This document shows positions 40,958-51,857 of a stretch of 64,000 nt of DNA, one piece after another. The DNA is taken from positions 770,614,809 through 770,678,808 of the forward strand of contig CM057339.1 of NCBI GenBank assembly GCA_030015575.1, given 5' to 3'. Made by a program: the position numbers and the translations under genes. Position 1 is the first letter of the stretch. Each line of letters begins with the position of its first letter. A model generated the notes under the pieces. That model searched no databases, was not told the DNA's origin, and saw nothing but the letters and a program-made list of their open reading frames with translations. The stretch is from Agapanthus africanus. Taxonomy: Eukaryota; Streptophyta; Magnoliopsida; Asparagales; Amaryllidaceae.

Positions 40958-43900
40958 TGCTCCCCTCCGAACGATGGCGCGACACAGGGTCGTCTCGCCT
41001 GAGGCTCGGGGCAGATGCTAATTGGTGCTGTCCGTCTACCTCTCCGAAGATGCCAAATTGATTTATGACACCGTATATTGAAGGTTTAAACGGATGCGTC
41101 CGATGTAGCAGACTTCGTCAGATTCCCCCTCGCTTGAGGGGTTTTGATTGTGGGGACGCTCTTCCCTGCAGGCACAAGCCCCTGCAGTTAATTACGCTAC
41201 CGCATCGCGGTAACCACTTTCTCCTTCTCCAGATGGTCACTTCGTGTCGTATGTGTTTATTTTATATTTGGTTGCCCGTGGATTGTATACGGTGACTGAG
41301 TTACGTCGTCGCCCGTAGGGCGTGGACTAGTCCAAATCCGTATTATCTTAGATTTGGGTTTGGGGGTTTGGGTTTAAGGATACATTAGCCTCATTCGAGA
41401 CTAAGATCGACTTAAACATTTGTTAATGATACGTTAGTCTAATTTTCAGACTAAGATCAACTTAACGGGATTGTTTAGATCCAACAATAGAGCAATTAAG
41501 GGAGCCCTGTTGTTTAGTTTAGTGACATTACGGTCAGTAGGTAGTTTAAGGACGTTGCGGTCCATAGGTAGTTTAAGGACATTGCGGTCCAATGTTAGTT
41601 TTAAGACGTTGCGGTCAAGGTTAAGGACCTCATAGTCCATGGATTTAAGGACTCCACAGTCCAAAGTTAGTTTTAAGACATCTCGGTCAAGGTTAAGGAC
41701 GTCATAGTCCATGGGTTTAAGGACTCCACAGTCCAAAGTTAGTTTTAAGACATCTCGGTCAAGGTTAAGGACCTTATAGTCCATGGATTTAAGGACTCCA
41801 CAGTCCAAAGTTAGTTTTAAGACATCTCGGTCAAGGTTAAGGACCTCATAATCCATGAGTTTAAGGACCCCACAGTCCGTATCAATATGTGGTCATTGGG
41901 ACCCGTCACCTCTTTGAAGACGTTGAGGAATTACAACGCCGAGTATCAAAGGAGTGAAGAGATGTACCCTTAAACCGAGATAGATTAAATAATCTTTGAC
42001 CTAATTTGGAATCAAGACCAATTAATTATATTATGAGCCCATTGGCTCAGTTGAATTTGAATTGAGGACTTATGGCCAGCTTGGGCTAAGTCCGGTCATG
42101 TTTAGGATATTGACCCTCTGTCGGTCCATTAGAGGAGAGGCTTTGCCTCTAGACACTTAGCCAATTGGGCTAAAGTTAGTGTTAAACACCAACAACAGGG
42201 GGTTCAAATTAGTGTTAAACACTAGAACAAACCAGGTGTTAAACACTAGCAACATAGATCTCAAATTAGTGTCAAACACTAAGATAATCAGTGTTAAACA
42301 CCGGTGACAGAGATTTTAATTTAGTGTCGAACACTAAGAAAATTAATGTTAAACTCTGTTAACAGAGATTTAATTTAGTGTTAAACACTAAGAAATTCAG
42401 TGTTAAACACTGCAAGAAAGGCTCTTCGGTTAGTGTTGAACACTAAGACAAAACAGTGTTAAACACTGGATTCAGAGGGTCCGATTTAGCGTTAAGCACT
42501 AAGGTAAGAGGGGTCACGTGGTAGCACGTGAGGGCGCCCTCCCCTTTATTTGTTTTGCCGAGAGTGGTGAATACTTTGGAGCATCACGTGCTGTCACGTG
42601 ATGGGCATTTAATTGTTTGTGTGTTAAAGCTTCTGCCAAGGGTCACGTGGGTCACGTGAGGCATTGCCTCGAAAGCCCTTCTCTGTGGATCTTTCCAGGG
42701 GTCACGTGGTAGCACGTGACCCTGCCCCTTTGCAATTTCTGATTAAATTCTTCATTAAATCCCCATTGTCTTCTGCAGAATTATATTCTCTGATAGAGTT
42801 GAACTCTGATTTTCCTGTGGGAATTAAATTCCTCATATATATGAAGAATTGTGTTCTGTCATAAGGTTAAACCCTAATAATAACTTTAAAAGAACTAAAT
42901 TCCTTCTTTCTTTAGAGAATTACTTTTAGATAGGGTTAAACCCTAATTTATATTCTGAGGGATTAGATTTTGTCATAGGGTGAAACCCTAATTTCTTCTT
43001 TCTTAATGGAATTGAATTCCTGTTATTTTAACAGAACTGAGTTCTTAACTAGGGTTAAACCCTGATTCTGTTCATTCTGAAGGAATTATATTCCTATAAC
43101 ATAGGGTTGAACCCTAATTCATCTCAGAGGAATTAGATTCCTATAATTTTGTGAGAATTAAATTCTCCAACTTTCATTTCCTCTCTATGTTTTGGATCTG
43201 CATGGCAGGATCTCAACCCAATGAGAATTAAATTCTCAATTCGTGGGGAGATGTGCACTTTGCAGATCCTCTACTAAAGAGAGAACTAAGTTCTTCTTTT
43301 TAATATGAGAGTTAAACTCTGTTGAGAATTAAATTCTCTTTTTAGAAGCCTTCCCTTTCTTACCTAAGGTTTTCTTCTGCAGCAGATCAAATTCTTCCAA
43401 AGTCTCAAGGCTCTATTTTTTTCTCTCTATGTCTCTATCTCTCTCTATATATATCTCTCTGTGTGTCTCTTGGCTCCTATTTATAGGAGAAGAAGTAGAA
43501 TCAATTAGTTTTGATCAATCTTTCATTGAGAGATTTGATTTGTATTCACCATTCGTTTGGACCTTTGGATTATTAGGTGAATTTTATTCACCATTGGATT
43601 TTAAATCCAAAGATTTTCCTTTGTTATTTCGATTAGATTTTAAGGGGAAATCTTTCCAAGTTCCAGATTTTTCCATAGATAGGTGATATTTAATCACCTT
43701 TAAATCTTTAGTTCAATCGGTTCCAAATAATCATTTTCCTTTGGAAAGATTTGAATGATCTCTTCGAATTTGATTCTGTTAAATAAATAGGCTTTAAAAG
43801 CCGGTCACGTGTGGCCACGTGACCCCTGGTCACGTGTAGGCACGTGACCCCTGGTCACGTGTAGGCATGTGACCCCTTGGAACGAGCTTTCCTCTGCTTT

Positions 43901-44126
43901 CTGCGCTTTGTCTCCTAGCCGCTGTTCAACCGTCACGTGCCAACACGTGACCCCTCGTCACGTGTGAGCACGTGACCTTTTCTGAAGTTTTTTTCTTGAT
44001 CTGATCAGGGAACTGATGTGCCTTTGCCGCTGCTTTTAAATGTCACGTGCCAACACGTGACTGCTGGTCACGTGCTAGCACGTGATGCCTCTTCCGTAGG
44101 CTTTCCTGATTTTAAATCAGGAAACA
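40958..44126 (-). repeat. 5' LTR of the Tat element
   Basis: 3,169 bp, homologous along its whole length to 19,647-22,788. It holds the 72-bp array (41,520-41,880), the AGTGTTAAACACT array (42,174-42,500), the small-palindrome run (42,765-43,340), a TATA box on the minus strand (43,478-43,485) and the G-box cluster (43,803-44,085). Relative to the other LTR it has one additional G-box pair, in which one hexamer is mutated. Confidence 0.93.
43803..44085 (-). promoter_or_regulatory. U3 G-box cluster of the 5' LTR
   Basis: About thirteen CACGTG hexamers in pairs, 320-610 bp upstream of the minus-strand TATA box. This is the expected enhancer position for the element's genomic transcript. Confidence 0.7.
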
Positions 44127-45240
44127 TGGAGAAGTTATCATAATATCACATTTGAAAAGAAAAAAAACAAGGATGCAATGCCATGCCCAACCGGTTGGAA
44201 GAAATTAAGTGGTTTATTTCAACTTCCGTACTGGTCTGATCTACCGCTCCGCCACAATTTAGATGTTATGCATATCGAGGAGGGTGTCTCTAAACATGTC
44301 ATCAATTTTCTGCTTTGTAAGGATGGAAAAACGAAGGACAATCTCAACGCCCGCCGTGATTTGACGGATTTGGATGGTTTGTCCATTAAAGAAGAATTGC
44401 ATTCTCGGCCTATGGCTGGTAAACTAAGTTATTATAAGATCCCACCAGCAATCTACAACCAGGACAAAGAGGAGAAACGGCGGTTACTACGGGTGTTGAA
44501 AGAATTGAAAGTCGCTGATAGTTTCTCATCAAACATTTTCAAACAGGTACAAGTAGAAAATGGAAAATTTGTAGGACTCAAGAGCTACGACTACCACATA
44601 TTGATGCAACATTTTCTTCCTTTATGCCAGAGAGCATCGGTAAAATCCGAAGTTGTTCTCGTTCTTAACGACTTCTGCACGTATTTTCGACAACTGTGTT
44701 CCAAAAATGTCGGCGTCAATAAGATAGCAGACCTCGAAAAATATATTCCTATGATCCTTTGTATGCTCGAAACTATCTTTCCACCTTCATTTTTCGACAT
44801 TATTTTTCACCTGTCCGTCGATTTGGCAACCGAGGTTAAGATTGACGGTCCGGTGCATTACTATTGGATGTATCCCATCAAGAGGTATGAAAATGTTTAT
44901 TATTAATCATTTAAATTGTAAAACATTATCATGGATTATTAATATCTATTATTTTTAACAGATATCTATTAACTTTAAAAAACTACATCCGCAACAAGTA
45001 TCGTCCTGAAGGTTCGATTGCGGAAGGTTATCTCTTGGAAGACGCAACGTCTTTCTGTGCTCGTTTTCTAAATGACGATGTCAGGACGAAGCTGAACAAA
45101 CCACCGCGTGTTCCTGACAGTCCAATTGGAGCAGAAAGGCTAAAAAAACATGTCTTGCGATCTCAATGGCGGTTTACATGCGTTCATCTTGCTAAACAAC
45201 GAATATTTTGCTAAATATGCAGAGTAAGTTTTTCTAATTT
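44127..45240 (+). pseudogene. tnp2: CACTA tnp2 transposase, C-terminal part with DUF4218
   Basis: Resumes after the Tat insertion: MPCPTGWKKLSGLFQLPYWS, LRHNLDVMHIEEGVSKHVI, LKSYDYHILMQHFLPL, then the DUF4218 signature IFHLSVDLATEVKIDGPVHY followed by YWMYPIKR. A good intron (GTATGA...TAACAG, 44,885-44,961) separates this from YLLTLKNYIRNKYRPEGSI and AEGYLLEDATSFCARFL. A frame slip occurs near the end (before LNNEYFAKYAE), and a GTAAGT donor near 45,222 starts another intron ending near 45,303. Confidence 0.88.
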
Positions 45241-45303
45241 CATCCATTTAAACCGTTTGAAATAAAATATAATCTAACTGATATAACTATAAATTAACGA
45301 ACA

Positions 45304-45860
45304 GAGCGCACAAAACTATACTCAAGAAATCGAATTCTAGGACATGGTAGGATGACAGAATCGAAGAAGAATAGAGACGCACTTTTGTCGCTTGGTGTAG
45401 AGAAGAAGTTGACGGACAAATGAATCGTGGTGAGCAGATTGATAGAGAGGTCCAGGACCTTTTAATCGGTCCATCGATTGCAAATACGTTTTACAACGGG
45501 TACGGAGTTTCCGGGTACAAATTTGAGATCAAAATGATGGAACGCATTAGAGCTACGCAAAATAGCGTCGTCGCAACCTCCAATAACAGAGGAAATCCCT
45601 ATTACGGTGTTCTTGAGCAGATTATAGTGGTCTCATACATTCATAAACTTCCCCATTTTTTATATTCCAATATAGATGGTACAATACCAAGTCTGACGGG
45701 GTATGAAGGTCGATGAATACAAACTCACTTTGGTAAACACCAAACGGACAACTTATGAATACGATAACTTTATCTTTCCATCGATGGAAACACAAATATA
45801 TTATTCTCGGGAGCTGAAAAAGGCTGACTAGAGTATTGTTTGTTGTTGGAAACCAAGAGA
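45304..45860 (+). pseudogene. CACTA tnp2 gene, DUF4216-like end
   Basis: Contains REVQDLLIGPSIANTFYNGY, GVSGYKFEIKMMERIRATQN then YYGVLEQIIVVSY, matching the usual DUF4216 layout (NGYxF...TQNSG...YYGVLxxI). It continues as FPSMETQIYYSRELKKAD and CCWKPRDYYNVP after stops and frame slips. DUF4216 normally lies at the C-terminus of plant Tnp2-type proteins. Confidence 0.7.
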
Positions 45861-46169
45861 TTATTATAATGTGCCGATGTTAAGTGACTCTGAAGATAAG
45901 AGCGACGAGAAAGAGACGATAACACGTCTCAGTCCGTCTATTGAACGTACCAACGATCCAAATTATTCTGCGCTATCCATCAATACGTTTGTAAGACGTG
46001 ACATCGTCCAAGTGATTGTCACAGATCAAGGTTTTGATAATTCACCCAACGAATTTTCAGCTAATGCACCGACTAATGCACCTAACAAACATGCTAGGTA
46101 ATGAAATTGAACTAAATGTTTTAAATTGTATAATATTTATAAGTAAATTTTTAGTACTTGAATAAATAT

Positions 46170-47015
46170 GTAAGGTCTGATGGGAGGCTGTATATCTGGC
46201 TCTAGACGTCATAGGAAACGACGTATACACGAGATTGGCGAGATATCAGTAGTTGCAGCAGCAGCGGTGCCTACCTTTACCCACGCCCCACGTACAAGCG
46301 CCCCTCCTACCGGCGACTCTCCTACCGCCCCTCCTAACATGGCCTCTTGTACCACCCTTCTTTCCATGTCCCTTCATACCGGCGCCTCTAATACAAGACC
46401 CCTACCACTCTCAGCAGCCGCAGCTCCACAAGATCCGCTACTTACCCCTATTAGCGGGATAGCAGATCCTCTCCTATCCCAGTAACTCCTCCTGCACATA
46501 GTATATAGCTATCTATTCATATTTCAGTTTTCTATTAAAATAATTCTATCGAATCATCTAACAGTCTATTGTTTGCAGTCATACATGGTACTGACGGGAT
46601 GGGGTCCGGCGTCGGTTCTAGCGCCACGCCGGGGGCGTCCGGTAAAATCATTATTTCTTAAATCTTTTAAATAACGATTGTGATTTAAAATTTTCAAATT
46701 CTATATCCATACTCTGAATATTATAATATTGTGTCCGTATATCTATCATTTTTCAGGCTCCACTAGTGTTAGGACGGGTCCTACTGGGCCCTCCTCCTCC
46801 AGGCCAGCCTCAGGCGCTGCTCCATGGACGTTAGAGTGGATCGCGTCAGGTGTTCCCGTTGGTGACTACTCGACCAAGTGGGGGGATTACATGGGAGCGG
46901 AGATCCGTACCTATTATAGGTATAGATAAAGCCCACGCCAGACCGGCTATGTTCGACAGTTTTTTGCAGCAACCACAGTATCACATAACCTTTTATACAT
47001 TTAAATTTAATCGTC

Positions 47016-47061
<46 letters not shown>

Positions 47062-47699
47062 CAGACCCAGGGACATTACATATTCATCGACGAGGATGGT
47101 GTTTCTATACCGTTCGATGCACATCGAGCCATAGACTGGGTCATATCCGAGTGCCAAGCTATCAAGAGAAGAAGCCGATATGAAGTAAGGAAGTATCATT
47201 ATATTCCCAGGGCCGCGGGTACTGAGAAGGAGCGGGAGGCGATGATGAGGTCATTTTTCGGGATGTCCTGAGAGAGGATTGGCCGCAGCTAGTCACGTAT
47301 TACGAGCACGATGATATTCAGGTATAAATTTAATTTTTAAGATTATAATAATATAACATGAAATCATATTTTATGATATATAATATTATCTTCTTTATAT
47401 TTGCAAGGCGGTGTCGGTTCGCAACAGAGAGAACCGGGACAACGGCGACAGAGAACGCGCTATCCCGATCCAAGGGAGACGGTCGTAAGCTAGCGCTTAA
47501 TACCAGCTCGTGAGTATTTAGACGTTTAAGAATATATGTTTTCTTTATCGAAAATTAATTATTGAAATAAATCCTAATTTATCGCAGAAAAAAAAGACCC
47601 TACCAACTACACTGCTGCCAGGAGATGGTCCGCGTTACACAGGGGCACGGGCGAATACATGGTAAGTTTCATATAATCAAGTCGATACTGTATTTAAGT

Positions 47700-47757
<58 letters not shown>

Positions 47758-48148
47758 CTTCTTCACTGACCCAGTTCTAGGAGAGAACAGATGCCTTAGG
47801 ATTTGGGCCCGACGATTCGATTACCACCATTGTCCCTGTTCTGGATTCGATATCCGGCGGACGTCACGGTAGCTATGAGCACGGAGTTGGTCTCAGGGCC
47901 TACCGACACTTTGCCAGGCATTCGTCCATCCACAAGTACGTTGTGCCCCAGACGTGGACAGATGCGGCCGCTGCGTTGCAGGAGGAGATTCGTCGGCTCC
48001 AAGATCGGGTGGAGCGGCAGAATGTGCGGGTGGATACGCTTTAGATGTAGATCGAGGAGCTGAGGCGGTCGAACACGGAGGCCATCAGACAGGCTATACG
48101 AGACGAGTTTGGGAATATGTTCAGGTCACGGGACGATGAAGCTGGATA
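46170..48148 (+). pseudogene. Probable second CACTA gene (TNPA-like / Ptta En-Spm type)
   Basis: Several exon-like pieces downstream of tnp2 on the same strand: a Pro/Thr-rich N-terminus (46,180-46,485), pieces around 46,760-46,930, YIFIDEDGVSIPFDAHRAID near 47,080, an Arg-rich piece near 47,410, and a last piece ending in a coiled coil (LQEEIRRLQDRVERQNVRV ... IRDEFGNMFRSRDDEAG, stop near 48,148). Position and the terminal coiled coil fit the second protein of En/Spm elements, which binds subterminal repeats. Exon limits are not resolved and stops are present. Confidence 0.5.
47018..47057. repeat. (AT)n microsatellite
   Basis: About 40 bases of alternating TA inside the second CACTA gene region. 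A (CA)n tract also occurs at about 47,702-47,743. Confidence 0.95.
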
Positions 48149-48394
48149 GTCCAAACAACCATAGATTATTGATTTTTTATACAAGCATTTGTTTTATTGC
48201 TTTATTGATTATACCGTTTAGTGTATATATTGTGTTTATAATTGTGTTTGATTCTAATCATATTATATCTTGATTGTTAAAATTACGTGAGATTTGATCG
48301 TATAATTATTATCAATCGCTGGTTGTAATTGAAAAGTAGCGCGCGTAGGGTGCGCAAATTTCAGTTTTAAATAAATTAATAATATATTTGGTCA

Positions 48395-48841
48395 TGATTT
48401 TAACTGTGACTGAATAATATAGTCACGGTTTTAACCGTGACCATAGAATATAGTAACGGTTACCTGCTACTAGCAAGTAACCTTCACTATGGTTTCCCGT
48501 TATGGTCACGGTTTAAATCGTGACAATAGAGACTATATAGTCACGGTTACCTGCTATAGTAGGTATCCTGCATTGCATTTTAAACTTTTGGTCACGGTTA
48601 TAACCGTGATCATATATGTGGACCTCATACAGGTTTATTTAGTTATTTGAACCGTTTTTGGAAATACCACGTATATGGTCACGGTCTTAACCGTGACTTA
48701 AAAAACATATGGTCACGGTTACGGGTGTGACTAGAATTCTCGTGATGGGGTTTTAAGCGACGGTTGTGTCACGGTTTTAACCGTCACCATATATATTTGT
48801 GGTCACGATTAAAACCGTGACCAAATCCGTACTCTGTAGTA
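48395..48841. repeat. CACTA subterminal repeats and right end
   Basis: About ten copies of GGTCACGGTTTTAACCGTGAC or half-copies, in both orientations. Full copies are palindromes of 20 bp. The terminal bases, read from the right, are TACTACAGAGTACGGATTTG. In En/Spm elements such subterminal motifs bind the second transposon protein. No matching left-end cluster exists in the window. Confidence 0.8.
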
Positions 48842-48844
48842 CTG

Positions 48845-48930
48845 AGAGCTAGCAACGGCTTTCAAGACCTAATCCCAATTTGTTTATTGGGTTTGGATTC
48901 AAAATTTGAGAAGAACTCAAAAGTTAACAT
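48845..48930 (+). repeat. Right copy of the ~87-bp direct repeat
   Basis: Starts four bases after the CACTA right end and matches 10,904-10,990. It is the same gag-scrap sequence (QELATAFK), so the CACTA ends inside or against a copy of that scrap. Confidence 0.8.
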
Positions 48931-51353
48931 ATGCAAAACGAGGCTTCATCTCCTAGGGGTCATCAAGTTGTTGGATCCTAGACAAGTGTTGGATCCAAGA
49001 TAAATATGATTATAAGAATCAACAGGAATGTTTTTGAGTTTGAATTGGGGTTCTTAGTATTCTAAGGAACAAGTGAGATACGCACTAATAAACTAGATTA
49101 TATTCCTACTTAAACACTACATATTATATATAATCCTTGAGTGAGTGATCCGAGCTACTGAAACCCCAAAGAACGTTCAAAATAGGGATCTCAGCTTTTG
49201 GCATGTTGTGATATAACCATTAATTTATAGGGTTAGGTGATAGAAACATGCATGAAGCAAAATTTCACTTCTCAATGAAAGGAGGAAAACATAAATACTA
49301 ATCTTAATTTGCAACTGGATCCCTAAGCTTTCCCTCTCAAATTAACTTGAATCTTTAGAGTGTAGCTATATTTGAAGTAATTTGAATGAAGAATGCTCAT
49401 CTGTTGTCGAATATATATATCATAGATATACTAAATTTCATACGTTTTAGATAAACTTTACCCTCGTATCGGGTAGTTGCCAAATTAATGGTTTTCCGAC
49501 AATACAACATTTTACAAAGCTAGATCGATGGGCAAATGTTACTGAAATCACATGAAACTTAATGTGCCATATTTTATACCAGGAAAATCAAGTTGAACGG
49601 TGCCGATCATTAGAAAATATGGTATAAAGTCAAATTTTATGGTGACGCCTCATTTCTTGGAATAAGCGTATAAACACCTTTACACACACTTTTTTGAAAG
49701 TTTGAATGTGGAATCATTATTTGTTCTTGAATGTATTTGTCATGAGGAAAATTGTTTAAAGTGTTGTCATGCACCTGGCAATAGTTAATTAATGAACTGA
49801 TAGCTTTAGGTAGTAATAAAAGGTTAATTATAACGTGATACGTTCCCTCACTACCTTGCTATAGCCACGTATATTGAGAGCATGCAATCTTGAAAGCAAA
49901 GCTAATTTTTGAATCAAATCTAAGACTTTTCATTATTGATTCAAATATTTTATGGATTGACGCAGATGTGCATATATACTACATAATGCAATAGCTTGAG
50001 GTCTTTTTTCGGCGGGGGGGGGGGGGGGGGGAAGTGGTTTTAGTAAGATACTAAAGCGACATATAACTCAATGTAACTAGCATTTAAACCCTCGTCATTG
50101 GCAGCTTAAAATTAACTATGTAATCATTTCTCTATATTTTGTTTTCAAATCATCTAGTGTTTTAATCACAGGGCTCGATGGGAAAATGTAAATATGATAT
50201 CTTAAATTTATTTGATATAAGTTATTAATTCACAATCCCATATATCTTAAGATTTTTTTTTATAGAAAAAACTTATATTGTGACAAATTAAGTTTGGTAT
50301 TGAATTTTCCGTTGAGATGTATGTATTAAAATAGTCTCATATTGGAAAAAATAAAAAATGAGCCAAACATCAACAAGGCTTGAGTTTTATTGTTGGAACA
50401 AACTTATATAAAAAACCCGTGTATACTCATAAATAATATATATAATCATGGAATTGAACCAGATTGGTTTGCTATGTGCAGGATCCCGAGTGTAATACAT
50501 CCCGTATGAGAGAGAAAGAGATTAAAAATTTCGGACACCTTTCGAGCAGCTTGATGGGTACGAGTTCTTATTCATTTCTTTTTCATGACCAACGGTTGAG
50601 TTTTTCATTTGGAAGGTTAAAGAAATTTTCTCATTTGGGTTTTACTGTTGTAGATAAAGACAAAGAAATAAGGACCTTTGCAGTTTCCGTTACAACAGTA
50701 AAGATGAATGCTATTGTCAATTTAATTTGTGCTTATGGCCCAAAAAAAGTTTATATCAAGGCTTTAATAAATAAAAATTTGGCAAGTAGTTGGGTTGGGT
50801 TGGATCAATTTTGGATGTCTAGAGAGAGTATTAAAATGGACCTCTTGGGCTCTGGACTTTATTTTGGGCCATAACATGATGCAACCTCTTTTCCTTGCTA
50901 TGATAATCCTGACCATTTATCTGTCATAAAAACAGTAAGCAGCGGCCCCTCCTGTTTTACACCAATATGAACCATAGGATCTTAACAGCTTGTAATAGCA
51001 TAGGGAAGTAACAGCAGGGACTCTGGATCCACGATGATGATGTTTGAACGGTAAACCTCTTTCGCAAATGCAAGAGGATATATCACCGTTTCTTGGTGCA
51101 TCTCGCAAAGTCAATATATACGTATATCTTCTAGATTTATTTCTGGGTCTTTACACTATAAAATTGTCAAACTCTAACTATCGGAATAGTTTCTATGTAC
51201 AACCATAATAACTCACACGAGCAAATTTTGATGATATATAATCAAGCCAGTTCTTTTGGATCTATTAGACCAAAGAAATGGAGGAGACAGTGCGATATAA
51301 TAACTTGTGAGAAAAAGCTCACAGTTTCAAGACAACAGATCAGTATTTTTTTA
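48931..51353. other. AT-rich intergenic DNA, no gene recognised
   Basis: Holds a run of 18 G (50,014-50,031). There is also an unrecognised 136-codon frame (50,464-50,874, plus) that starts after a TGTGCAG acceptor-like site and has no known motif. A TATATAAA box with a degenerate AGTCTCATATTGG element lies near 50,325-50,405. I see no confident gene. Confidence 0.5.
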
Positions 51354-51669
51354 GGGTAAATTGTCAAAAAAAAAGCCCTAGGCGGATTTTCCCGCTAACA
51401 AATACCCAAGCGTTTGTCAAATAACCCCTAAAAAGGTTTTCAGTTGTCAAAAAACCCTCTGCCTGCGGTATCTATATGACTGTCTGCTATATCTAGTTAT
51501 TATATGATATCTATTCAGTTGCCTGCGATATGTATAACTTATTTAAATATAGCATGCAGCTATACAGATACTGCACGAAAGTTTTCCAGAGAGTTTTAGA
51601 CAACCGCTTCGGGGCCAGGGTTTTTTGTCAGTGGAAAAATCTGCTTGGTTTTTTTTTGACAATTCAGCC
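51354..51669. mobile_element. MITE, 316 bp, with 8-bp target duplication
   Basis: The ends GGGTAAATTGTCAAAAAAAA and (reverse complement of the right end) GGCTGAATTGTCAAAAAAAA match over most of about 35 bp. TTTTTTTA flanks both sides (51,346-51,353 and 51,670-51,677). It has no coding capacity. An 8-bp duplication fits a hAT-type mover, and a 9-bp Mutator duplication cannot be excluded because the site is a T-run. Confidence 0.65.
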
Positions 51670-51760
51670 TTTTTTTAATAGACATATAACAACAAATCTT
51701 ATATTAAGGGGGGGGAGGGGGGATGGCTATATCTATTTGTTTAAAAGAGGGATGGTCTTT

Positions 51761-51857
51761 TGCATGGATCCAGTAGAAACTGCATTTGACCAAAATGGTC
51801 GTAAAAGGCAAGGGCTGAGATTTCTTGAACGCAAGAAATTTCGGAGATGGGGACCAT
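51761..51857 (+). repeat. Left arm of a ~1.15-kb inverted repeat
   Basis: From TGCATGGATCCAGTAGAA to GATGGGGACCA. The right arm is the reverse complement at about 52,796-52,925, with an added ~20 bp (GTAGATACGCCTTCGAC region). Between the arms is AT-rich noncoding DNA. It may be the terminal repeats of a non-autonomous DNA transposon. Confidence 0.65.

Larger units (their letters stand above)
19647..44126 (-). mobile_element. Tat-lineage Ty3/gypsy element with antisense PMD gene, nearly whole
   Basis: The 24.5 kb element lies on the minus strand: 5' LTR 44,126-40,958, primer site, gag-protease-RT-RNase H-aRNase H-integrase (40,868 to 31,573), a 3.7 kb structured noncoding region, an antisense spliced gene, a polypurine tract, and the 3' LTR 22,788-19,647. 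The target duplication TGGAG is present on both sides (19,642-19,646 and 44,127-44,131). The dual RNase H and the antisense ORF between pol and 3' LTR place it in the Tat lineage (Tat/Ogre/Retand relatives). It looks whole apart from perhaps one or two breaks in gag-pol. LTRs differ by roughly two to three bases per hundred by eye, so it is young. Confidence 0.92.
10991..48841 (+). mobile_element. CACTA (En/Spm) DNA transposon, left-truncated, with two nested LTR elements
   Basis: CACTA material is present at 11,008-11,030, 19,025-19,646 and 44,127-48,841. Removing the two nested LTR elements and one copy of each target duplication makes tnp2 sequence continue across both sites. The right end has subterminal inverted repeats and a terminal sequence whose reverse complement starts TACTACAGAGTACGG, close to the expected CACTAC. 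The left end and the start of tnp2 are missing. tnp2 contains stops and frame slips, so the element is dead. Confidence 0.8.

Noticed and set aside
19647-44126. The two 3.1-kb matching segments as a segmental duplication
   Set aside because: TG...CA ends, primer site, polypurine tract, coding order and the TGGAG duplication show that they are LTRs of one element.
50325-50405. snRNA-type promoter (USE-like element plus TATA)
   Set aside because: AGTCTCATATTGG is a poor match to RTCCCACATCG, its distance to the TATA box is too long, and no snRNA sequence follows.
50464-50874. A 136-codon frame as a host gene
   Set aside because: No recognised motif, no flanking exons, and AT-rich repeat context. 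Kept only as an unrecognised frame in the intergenic entry.
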